From contig CASEWE010000017.1 in the NCBI GenBank assembly GCA_949291555.1, forward strand, positions 1 through 33,554: a DNA stretch of 33,554 bases, in the 5' to 3' direction. Positions 24,773 to 31,127 of this stretch are shown here, one piece after another. The stretch comes from an uncultured Bacteroidales bacterium (GTDB lineage: Bacteria > Bacteroidota > Bacteroidia > Bacteroidales > P3). Below the pieces are notes generated by a model, which did no database searches, was not told the DNA's origin, and saw nothing but the letters and a program-made list of their open reading frames with translations. Within the stretch, counting starts at the first letter, position 1. Each line of letters opens with the position of its first letter. Position numbers and translations under genes: made by a program.

Positions 24773-26263
24773 TCAAATTGTCCTATGCTGCTGATGCCCT
24801 TCCACGTAAATAGCGCTCAATGGCCGGGCCGGGCAGAGATTCTCGCAGGCCCCGCAACCGATGCACCGTTCGGTATCCACCATCGGGACCTCGGCGGAAC
24901 CGGAACCTTCCCCCTGCATGGGATACATCGTAATCGCCCCCGCCGGGCAATGACGGGCGCAATTCCCGCAAGAGACATGATCGGTCAGCACCACGCAGTT
25001 TTCCGGAATCCAGACCGCATGCCCGATTTGCATGGAAGTCTTCTCGGCTGCAGAAAAGGGGCGAATGGCACCCGAGGGGCAAACTTCCCCGCAACGGGTG
25101 CATTCCGGGCGGCAATACCCGCTTTCGTACCGCATTTCGGGCTGCAGGAAGGTTTCCAATTCGGAAGAAGGCTGCAAGACCCCGTTCGGGCAAGCCGAAA
25201 CGCAAAGCTGGCAAGAAGTGCAGTGCGTCCGGAAATGTTCCTGGCCCAAAGAACCCGGAGGCGTTACCGGGGTCTGCCGCGCAGGCGCTTTCTTGTCGAT
25301 GATATCGGCCAGGCCTCCGTCCACCTTGCTTTGCGCCTTAGCCACGCTCCCGGCCGCCAGGAGAAAAGCCGATGTCCCCAGGAAACGACGACGCGAAGCA
25401 TCCACATCCTGGCTTTTCCCTTCTGCCGGAAGCGCCTCTTTCCCGCAACGGAAAGGCTCGAAATGCAAGGCGTCGAACTTGCATTGGGAAACGCAATCCA
25501 TGCAACTTACGCACCGGCTGTAATCGATCTGATGATGGGTTATGTCGATGCAAGAACTTTTGCACGAGCGTTCGCAAAGCTTGCAATCCTTGCACTTTTC
25601 CGCATGAATGACAGGCCGCAGCCAGGCATAACGCGACAGCAAGCCCAGGAATGTCCCTACCGGGCAGACATGGTTGCAATAATCCCGCCCGTTACGCCAA
25701 GCAAGCACGGTAACCAAGACAAAAAATGCCACTGCGGCCAGAAAGACCGGAAGACCCCGGAAAGCCGCATCCACGTGATAAAAAGCATAACTTTCGGCAT
25801 GCTCGGCAATCAATGCAAGCAAATTGTTGCCCCACCGGTAAAGGGGGGCAAACAAGTTGGAAGCGATCCGCCCGTATATGCTGTAAGGTTCGAGCAAAGC
25901 GGCCCATGCCCCTAATCCAAAAACCAGCAGCAGGACAAACAAAGCCAGAAAAGCGTAACGCATCCAATGGCAAGCCGTCCTGAAACGGAAGCGGTATTTC
26001 TTTTTCCATGCAGCCAAGCGGGAAATCCCGTCCTGGTAAACCCCCAACGGGCAAATCACCGAGCAATAGACCCTCCCGGCCAAGAGCGTCAAAAGCACCA
26101 ACGCCAGCACAACGCCGATATTCAATGCCAGCAAGGCTGGAACGAACTGTATTTTTGCCGTCCATGAAAACCAAGCATGGAAAAAACCGCTGAAATCCAG
26201 AAACAACAAGGTGATCAACGCGAAGAATACCGCAGCCAAAACGATCCTGATCTTCCTCAACAT
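24773..26263 (-). CDS. Membrane polyferredoxin: NapH-like part fused to Tat-signalled NapG-like part
   Basis: 496 residues. Residues 1-215 form a NapH/NosR-like membrane domain with about four to five helices and two cytoplasmic CxxxCP motifs (YCSVICPLG, 67-74; YCNHVCPVG, 195-203). Residues 224-265 carry two cytoplasmic ferredoxin motifs (CKDCKLCERSC; CVSCMDCVSQC). A twin-arginine motif SRRRFLG follows at 290-296 with a hydrophobic run TSAFLLAAGSVA and an AKA site at 308-310, which looks like a complete Tat signal inside the chain. Residues 345-485 carry four more clusters (CTSCQLCVSACP; CRPECTRCGEVCP; CGNCARHCP; CIGCGACENLCP). NapH and NapG are separate quinol-dehydrogenase subunits in nitrate respiration; here they appear fused. 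No napA is present; the neighbour is a Tat-exported reductase. ATG 26263 has AAGGAT upstream; longer starts lack similarity. Confidence 0.9.
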   Translation of the reverse strand: MLRKIRIVLAAVFFALITLLFLDFSGFFHAWFSWTAKIQFVPALLALNIGVVLALVLLTLLAGRVYCSVICPLGVYQDGISRLAAWKKKYRFRFRTACHWMRYAFLALFVLLLVFGLGAWAALLEPYSIYGRIASNLFAPLYRWGNNLLALIAEHAESYAFYHVDAAFRGLPVFLAAVAFFVLVTVLAWRNGRDYCNHVCPVGTFLGLLSRYAWLRPVIHAEKCKDCKLCERSCKSSCIDITHHQIDYSRCVSCMDCVSQCKFDALHFEPFRCGKEALPAEGKSQDVDASRRRFLGTSAFLLAAGSVAKAQSKVDGGLADIIDKKAPARQTPVTPPGSLGQEHFRTHCTSCQLCVSACPNGVLQPSSELETFLQPEMRYESGYCRPECTRCGEVCPSGAIRPFSAAEKTSMQIGHAVWIPENCVVLTDHVSCGNCARHCPAGAITMYPMQGEGSGSAEVPMVDTERCIGCGACENLCPARPLSAIYVEGHQQHRTI

Positions 26264-26316
26264 AACATATCCTTTTTGTACGCAAAACAGACCTCGTCCC
26301 CTTGCCCGATGAAGGC

Positions 26317-26336
26317 CCCGGGAGCCGGATCCCGGG
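26317..26336 (-). other. 5' leader hairpin of polyferredoxin operon
   Basis: Perfect 7-bp stem CCCGGGA / TCCCGGG with a 6-base loop in the roughly 90-base leader between promoter and ATG 26263. No T-run; it could affect mRNA stability or translation. Confidence 0.5.
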
Positions 26337-26358
26337 AATCCTGCCGGATGTTGGTTCC

Positions 26359-26390
26359 CAAAAATACAAAATCCACGGACTTTCCGCAAA
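26359..26390 (-). promoter_or_regulatory. Promoter of the polyferredoxin-AKR-Tat operon
   Basis: On the minus strand TTTG (26390-26387), exactly 20 bases, then TATTTTTG (26366-26359): a full match to the Bacteroidota promoter TTTG-N19-21-TAnnTTTG. Transcription should start near 26352, giving a leader of about 90 bases before ATG 26263. Confidence 0.8.
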
Positions 26391-26490
26391 AGCCTGCAAC
26401 GGTTCCGATGGACGGAGCCAATCGTTCAGTCCCCCTTCCCATGAACGCCCAGGGGAAAGCGGGGAAACGGCAAAATCAAGCCAAAACCTT

Positions 26491-26498
26491 TATCTTTG
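26491..26498 (+). promoter_or_regulatory. Candidate -7 box for DMT transporter gene
   Basis: TATCTTTG is an exact TAnnTTTG, 50 bases upstream of ATG 26549 and divergent from the operon promoter about 125 bases away. No clear -33 TTTG at the right distance. Confidence 0.5.
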
Positions 26499-26548
26499 CC
26501 GCTTCCCGGAAGACCGGAAAAGGCAGGTCACGGAAAGCTCTGTACTCC

Positions 26549-27529
26549 ATGAAACACATCCCAACCCATCCTTCCAAGCGGGCAAAAGGCTATCTTTTAG
26601 CCGCTTTGGCCGCTACCACTTACGGCATGAACCCGCTTTTCGCCTTGCCGCTCTACGCGCAGGGCATGGATCCGGACTCCGTCTTGTTCTTCCGGTACTT
26701 GCTGGCTGTTCCCATCATCGGGCTGATGATAAAGACCCGTGGCCGGGATTTCCGCTTGCAAAAAGCCGACCTGCTGCCCCTTGCCTGCATGGGCATCCTG
26801 CTCACCGCCTCATCCTTGAGCCTTTTCCACAGCTACCATTACATGGATGCCGGCATCGCCTCGACCTTGCTGTTCATCTACCCGGTCCTGGTAGCCCTTA
26901 TCATGGCTTTGTTCTTCAAAGAAAAAGCCGGCAAGATGACCATTTTCTGCATTTTCCTGGTCTTAGCAGGCATCGGGATGCTCTGCAAGAGTGCCGACGG
27001 CCAAGCCATCAGCGGAAAAGGGTTCGCCTTGGCCATGACCTCGGCCCTGACTTACGCCCTTTATATCGTGGCCGTCAACCACAACAAAAGGCTCAGGGCC
27101 ATGCCCACGGTAAAGCTGACTTTCTACGCCCTTCTTGCCAGCAGCCTCCTTTTCTTTGCCACGGTAAAATTCGGCCAAACCCTCGTTCTTCCCCCGCACT
27201 GGTACCATTGGGGGCTGCTGCTCTGCCTGGCCCTTCTGCCCACCGTGGTTTCTTTCCTGGCCACGACCCAGGCCATCCACCACATAGGCCCCACCCCGAC
27301 AGCCATCTTAGGCTCGCTCGAACCGGTAACCGCCGTCTTTTTCGGGGTTGTACTGTTCCATGAAAGCCTCACGCCGAGAATCCTCACCGGCATTTTCCTC
27401 ATCATCGCGGCCGTAACCCTGATCGTGGCGGAAGGGAATGTGAGCCAGGCCCTGATCCGTTTCAGGAAATTGTTTCCCAAACTCCCGGCCAGGAAAAGAG
27501 AGAAAGCATCGAAAAGGGAGAAGCCGTAA
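26549..27529 (+). CDS. DMT superfamily transporter (EamA)
   Basis: 326 residues, ten predicted membrane helices in two EamA repeats of about five helices each (about 14-140 and 160-300), the standard layout of drug/metabolite exporters in the inner membrane. Recognisable family features: YGMNPLFALPLYAQGMDP after helix 1, FFRYLLAVPIIGL, the HYMDAGIASTLLFIYPVLVA segment at the end of repeat one, and HIGPTPTAILGSLEPVTAVF in repeat two, ending with a basic cytoplasmic tail (KLPARKREKASKREKP). Substrate not predictable; amino-acid or metabolite export is usual. Start ATG 26549 chosen over an open upstream extension without similarity. Divergent from the polyferredoxin operon. Confidence 0.9.
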   Translation: MKHIPTHPSKRAKGYLLAALAATTYGMNPLFALPLYAQGMDPDSVLFFRYLLAVPIIGLMIKTRGRDFRLQKADLLPLACMGILLTASSLSLFHSYHYMDAGIASTLLFIYPVLVALIMALFFKEKAGKMTIFCIFLVLAGIGMLCKSADGQAISGKGFALAMTSALTYALYIVAVNHNKRLRAMPTVKLTFYALLASSLLFFATVKFGQTLVLPPHWYHWGLLLCLALLPTVVSFLATTQAIHHIGPTPTAILGSLEPVTAVFFGVVLFHESLTPRILTGIFLIIAAVTLIVAEGNVSQALIRFRKLFPKLPARKREKASKREKP

Positions 27530-27902
27530 CCGAAACCCCGCAACAGCCTTCCGGCACGGATGCCGGATCTCGAAAACATCCGGGTGCAAGAAAAGCGCGG
27601 AACCGGCATCAATACTTTCATGAAAGCCTTGACCACGCGCCCCGAAAACATCCGGGATCAAGCATGAACGTAGAACTCTCCGCTCTGCCAGCCGGACAGT
27701 CAAAGTCAGGGGGCCGGATTCCCACACAGACCCGTTCCCGACACCGGGAAGCCGCCGCCGGACGCCTTTCTGCCGGATTTCCCCTGAAGAACCTGAAGAA
27801 ACCCGCTTCATCGTGCAATGCCCTCTATCCTGCCTGCGCCAAGGTTTTCTTCCTGCACCAAGGTTTTCCTGCCGAACCTTCCCGTCCTTTTCCTGCAAAA
27901 TC
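27530..27902. other. Convergent gap with small hairpins and a direct repeat
   Basis: Holds a short hairpin CCGGCA-CGGA-TGCCGG (27551-27566) without a T-run, a 12-bp palindrome CTTTCATGAAAG (about 27615-27626), and a 20-base sequence starting CGAAAACATCCGGG at 27571 and again at 27643. No gene seen; a terminator function for the convergent genes is plausible. Confidence 0.4.
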
Positions 27903-28604
27903 CTATTGCAGGAAAAACTCGACCGAAGTAACCACCCGCACCTTTTTGATGTAGGGCGTATTGGGATCCCGGTCCTCAATCGTGAAGAGGCCCTGGGTCG
28001 CACGCCGGATTCCGCCTATCCGGCTCCGGCTGTCGGTCGCGAATTTCTCGGCCGCCGCCCGGGCATTGACAGTTGCTTCTTCAATCATGGAAGGTTTCAG
28101 GGCGTTCAATCCCGTAAACTCGTAGCTCACCGAGTACGGGTAATCGCCGCTGGCAATCGCAATGCCTTGCTGCAGCAATTCCCCCTGCTGCTGCATCATC
28201 TCCCGCACTTTCCCCACCTGCTTGCTGGTAACGGTAATGACCGAGGTGACATTGTAACGGTACGGAGCCTCCGACACCCGGTAGCGCTCCGCTTCCAAGT
28301 CTATCACCAATGGCGCCGCGACCGAAATTTCCTCGTCCGCAAGCCCTTTCGATTTCAAAAAAGCCAGAACCTTGGCATTCTTCGCGCTGACAATCCGATA
28401 CAAGGCCTGCAAATCATCGCCCACTTCCTTGAAATAAACCGGCCAAGTCACCTTGTCGGCTTCGACCTCCCTTTCCGACAAGCCTCTTACGCTCACATAC
28501 CTGTTCTGGCTTGCGTTCTGCCGCATGCCCTTGTACAAAAAGCCGCCGGCGATCGCAATGCCCAAAGCAAGGATCACAGCCGCCCATAAAACATTGTTTT
28601 TCAT
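27903..28604 (-). CDS. SIMPL (DUF541) domain protein
   Basis: 233 residues. One N-terminal membrane helix or uncleaved signal (VLWAAVILALGIAIAGGFLY, about 5-24) followed by a SIMPL domain. Typical blocks: YVSVRGLSEREVEADKVTW, the ISVAAPLVIDLEAERYR segment, YRYNVTSVITVTSKQVGKV, and NARAAAEKFATDSRSRIGGI near the C-terminus. The family (E. coli YggE, Brucella BP26) sits in the periplasm or on the envelope and has been linked to oxidative-stress resistance, without a defined biochemical activity. ATG 28604 at the start of the hydrophobic segment. It lies about 190 bases downstream of the nitroreductase gene on the same strand, with a large palindrome in between. Confidence 0.92.
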   Translation of the reverse strand: MKNNVLWAAVILALGIAIAGGFLYKGMRQNASQNRYVSVRGLSEREVEADKVTWPVYFKEVGDDLQALYRIVSAKNAKVLAFLKSKGLADEEISVAAPLVIDLEAERYRVSEAPYRYNVTSVITVTSKQVGKVREMMQQQGELLQQGIAIASGDYPYSVSYEFTGLNALKPSMIEEATVNARAAAEKFATDSRSRIGGIRRATQGLFTIEDRDPNTPYIKKVRVVTSVEFFLQ

Positions 28605-28734
28605 CTTCCAATGTATTTAACAAGGTTTTGGAACATACCGATCCGGCCATGCAGCCCGGAGGCCGCATGGCCGTAAAGCCAAGGGGCAAGGACAAAAGCC
28701 CGATTTGCTCCCCCGCGGAAAATGCCGCGCTCCC

Positions 28735-28766
28735 GCCGTCCGCGCAACGCGCGTTGCGCGGACGGC
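28735..28766. repeat. Perfect 32-bp GC-rich palindrome
   Basis: Two 16-base arms, GCCGTCCGCGCAACGC and its exact reverse complement, meet at 28750/28751 with no spacer. A weaker hairpin CGCGG-N6-CCGCG is beside it at 28714-28729. It lies 26 bases past the nitroreductase stop and about 130 bases before the SIMPL start. No T-run follows, so it is not a classical terminator. Confidence 0.85.
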
Positions 28767-28792
28767 TTCGCTGCCGCGTTCGCGCACCCGGC

Positions 28793-29503
28793 TTATTTCC
28801 GATACCCTACCGGATGGTTCAAGATAGCTTGCTGGCCGGGCTTCAATTTCAGCACTTGGCCGATTTTCTCTACGTCCATCGTTCCTCGGGCCACGGTAGC
28901 CATGTTGTTGCCCGCGCAAAACAAATAGATGTTTTGCGATACATAACCCGCATCGGTCATCGCCCAATTCCTCTCTTTAGGGAAAACGCTGAAATCCCCT
29001 ACAATCACCAGGTTGACCGGAGCCTTCGCGGCAAATTCCTGCCTTCCGGCCAAATCCGCCCGGAAATCGCCTTCGGCTACCGGTTGCAATTCGTTTTTCC
29101 GGGCATCATACAGGTAAGCCCCTTTTTCCGTAAACACGTACAAGGTTATTTCCTGCTTGTTCTGCGCGGTCGGGGCGGTAAGTTTCCCCGTTTCAGCACG
29201 GTTGATCCCGTTGGCAGCCCAAAGCAGGTCGGAAAGGTCCTGCAGCGATAACGCTTTTTCCGAATACTCCCGCAACGACTCACGCTGCGCGAACGCTTGC
29301 ATGAGATTCCCTCCCCGTTCGGTTGCAGGCTGTTCCAGCTGTACGGGCGAAAGCCCTTGCGCCTGGCATCCGGAAAGAGCCAAAGCCGGGAAAAGGCAGA
29401 AGAACGAAAATGCAGCCATGCCGGCAAGCCGGGCGGGAGATTTTCCCGAAGAAACTTCCTGACCGCGTTTGAAAAAATCCATAATCGTGAAAATACGTTT
29501 CAT
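28793..29503 (-). CDS. Nitroreductase-family (SagB/ThcOx-type) lipoprotein
   Basis: 236 residues. FMN-dependent nitroreductase fold of the small SagB-type group found in Bacteroidota. The N-terminus carries a lipobox ALSGC (Cys46) behind a hydrophobic helix, so it is likely exported and lipid-anchored; Met29 as start would give a standard-length signal peptide, while ATG 29503 adds 28 basic residues. Motifs: QRESLREYSEKALSLQDLSD (R74, S76 and R78 of the FMN phosphate site), LLWAANGINR, GKLTAPTAQNKQEI, AMTDAGYVSQNIYLFC, and closing HPVGYRK. The substrate is unknown. It may form a transcript with the SIMPL gene downstream; export of a flavoenzyme agrees with the redox theme of the neighbouring operon but no direct link is visible. 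Confidence 0.88.
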   Translation of the reverse strand: MKRIFTIMDFFKRGQEVSSGKSPARLAGMAAFSFFCLFPALALSGCQAQGLSPVQLEQPATERGGNLMQAFAQRESLREYSEKALSLQDLSDLLWAANGINRAETGKLTAPTAQNKQEITLYVFTEKGAYLYDARKNELQPVAEGDFRADLAGRQEFAAKAPVNLVIVGDFSVFPKERNWAMTDAGYVSQNIYLFCAGNNMATVARGTMDVEKIGQVLKLKPGQQAILNHPVGYRK

Positions 29504-29757
29504 CTTTTTATCTTTTTTTGGGGTTTCTATCGCTCTTGCAATCCGCTAAAACATTCCTCAGCGGGTAATAGCCCGGATTTGCGGATTTTTTCATGCGGGC
29601 CTCTACCGGCTTTCTTTCCCGCCCGGCAACAGAGCCCGGGGAAAAGGCCCCGCTTAGCCTGTCGCATCTTCGCCAAATGAGCAAGCGTTCCGATTCCTTC
29701 CAACCCTCTACCCTGCTTTTCCCGTTTCCCGCAAACCGGACATCCGGCAAACCTGGC

Positions 29758-29813
29758 CGGCAAGAACTCGGCGCGGCAAGAACCCGGCGCGGCAAGAACC
29801 CGGCGCGGCAAGA
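29758..29813. repeat. 16-bp tandem repeat, about 3.5 copies
   Basis: Unit CGGCAAGAACCCGGCG at 29758 (with one T), 29774, 29790 and a partial copy at 29806. It lies in the gap between the nitroreductase start and the decayed mobile-element fragment. The 29504-29757 stretch before it holds nothing further that I recognise. Confidence 0.8.
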
Positions 29814-29877
29814 CAAAGACAGTCCTCCGCAAAAATAACGACAAATCCGAAAAACAGGAAAACGGAAAGGATCGGGA

Positions 29878-30283
29878 AACATTGTCGAAACAAATTCTCC
29901 TCGAACGCCTCCATGATGCGGGCAAGATGCGCCTCTTCCCCGTAGAAAAGGGACTTCCCCTTCCGGTGCGCGTCCGCGTAAAGCAGCCCCATCACCTCCG
30001 CCTCGTGGACCGGGTAATCCAGCCCCTTCCGCTCCAGCATCGAGGACACACCCTTGCAGATGATGTCCCACGCTTCCGGCTCCGTCCCCACCTCCGACAC
30101 CTTCGCCAGATAAGCTTCCATCCGCTCCCGCACACCGGCTTCCCCGTCCCCGCCAAAGTCCGCCATCTCCTCCATCTCCGCAAGGCCGGAAAGCGAACCG
30201 TACAGCCCCTGCGAGTACAGGCCAGAAAACCTCTTTGTCCTCTACGTATCTTGTCCTGAATACACCTCCGCTGTTCACTGCCC
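29878..30283 (-). pseudogene. Possible C-terminal remnant of a mobile-element protein, frameshifted
   Basis: On the minus strand a coding-like stretch reads GLYSQGLYGSLSGLAEMEEM, then RERMEAYLAKVSEVGTEPEA, GLDYPVHEAEVMGLLYADAH and EEAHLARIMEAFEENL, ending in non-coding-like sequence after about 29880. Before 30236 the protein-like reading is in another frame (VFRTRYVEDKEVF). It lacks a plausible start and has at least one frameshift. The style matches the polyvalent protein on the same strand at 31160-33554, and the HigBA module lies between them, so it may be the cut-off end of that gene. I do not recognise a domain. Confidence 0.45.
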
Positions 30284-30390
30284 TACATCTCTACATTTTT
30301 AAACTGTGTGCGGAGGCAAGGCAATGCCCCATTTTCCCTTAGGAAAATTTTTTAAGCACATTTTAAGAAAACTCAAACATGAACGGTGCA

Positions 30391-30425
30391 AAAGTTTACT
30401 CGCATGGAAACTTTTCGTATCTTTG
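30391..30425 (+). promoter_or_regulatory. higBA promoter with palindromic operator
   Basis: TATCTTTG (30418-30425) is an exact -7 box; TTTA (30395-30398) lies 19 bases upstream and matches TTTG at three of four positions. A perfect inverted repeat AAAGTTT (30391-30397) / AAACTTT (30408-30414) with a 10-base spacer overlaps the -33 element, suitable for autoregulation by HigA. Confidence 0.7.
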
Positions 30426-30447
30426 CAGCGTAACGATTTGCTCCGAT

Positions 30448-30792
30448 ATGAACGGACGAAGAATCAAAATAGCATTTATGGACGCAGCAAGGAAGTTCCT
30501 ATCTTCCTTGCCTGAAAAAGTGCAAAAGAAAATAACCTATAACCTCCTTAAAGTGGAGGGTGGGGAAATGGACAAGGAACTCTTCAAGAAATTGGAAAAT
30601 TCCGAGATATGGGAGTTCCGGACGCTCTTCAACGGGATATGTTATCGCCTGTTTGCCTTTTGGGACACGGAAATGGAGGCTTTGGTAATAGCCACTCACG
30701 GGATAGTGAAAAAGACGCAAAAAACTCCTAAAAGGGAGATAGAAAAGGCGGAGAAATCGAGGAAAGAATACTTCAACAGCAAAAAGGAATAG
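30448..30792 (+). CDS. higB: RelE/HigB-family toxin (Gp49-like)
   Basis: 114 residues of the RelE superfamily, Gp49/HigB type, which cleave mRNA at the ribosome. Seen: ARKFLSSLPEKVQKKITYNL (helices 1-2), ELFKKLENSEIWEFRTLFNG, then CYRLFAFWDTEMEALVIATHGIVKK with the core strands, and the basic tail KTPKREIEKAEKSRKEYF typical of the family. The frame is open to ATG 30379, but that start lies upstream of the promoter -7 box; ATG 30448, 22 bases after it, is preferred. Toxin gene first and antitoxin second, separated by two bases, is the HigBA order. The unit is inserted in mobile-element sequence on the opposite strand. Confidence 0.9.
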   Translation: MNGRRIKIAFMDAARKFLSSLPEKVQKKITYNLLKVEGGEMDKELFKKLENSEIWEFRTLFNGICYRLFAFWDTEMEALVIATHGIVKKTQKTPKREIEKAEKSRKEYFNSKKE

Positions 30793-30794
30793 CT

Positions 30795-31127
30795 ATGGCA
30801 AAGATGAACTTGACCCCACTTGGCGTAATAGTAGATGAGGTTTGGGGAGAAAAAGGCACACCCGAAAGGGACGCGATGGAAGCCCAACTCAAAGAAGATT
30901 TGCAGGCTTATTACATTGGGGAGGCCATCAAGGCAGAAAGGCTCAAACAAAACCTCACACAAGAAGAGTTAGGGGAAAAAGTAGGTGTAAAGAAGTCGCA
31001 AATATCCAAACTTGAAAGCGGTAAGTGCATAATAACGCTCCCTACCATGAGCAAAGTTTTCAAGGCTTTGGGATTCGGCTCTGCCTCTCTTGATTTAGGG
31101 AAAGGAGGAAAGGTTGCCTTATGGTAA
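30795..31127 (+). CDS. higA: HigA-type XRE antitoxin
   Basis: 110 residues. The N-terminal half (to about 50) should bind and neutralise the toxin; the second half is a Cro/CI-type helix-turn-helix, AIKAERLKQNLTQEELGEKV and GVKKSQISKLESGK, followed by LPTMSKVFKALGFG. It neutralises HigB and, with it, represses the operon, probably at the palindrome at 30391-30414. ATG 30795 follows the toxin stop by two bases. The stop codon TAA at 31125-31127 lies in the loop of a hairpin. Confidence 0.92.
   Translation: MAKMNLTPLGVIVDEVWGEKGTPERDAMEAQLKEDLQAYYIGEAIKAERLKQNLTQEELGEKVGVKKSQISKLESGKCIITLPTMSKVFKALGFGSASLDLGKGGKVALW

Noticed and set aside
23402..25915. Plus-strand open frames opposite the aldo/keto reductase and polyferredoxin genes
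   Set aside because: Antisense shadows without domains; the minus strand carries strong Fe-S and AKR motifs.
24773..26389. Start of the polyferredoxin 42 codons further upstream
   Set aside because: The extra segment covers the promoter and leader hairpin and shows no similarity to NapH-type N-termini; ATG 26263 has a fitting AAGGAT.
30379..30447. Longer higB reading frame from ATG 30379
   Set aside because: That start would lie upstream of the -7 box at 30418-30425, so the mRNA would not contain it; the added residues have no similarity.
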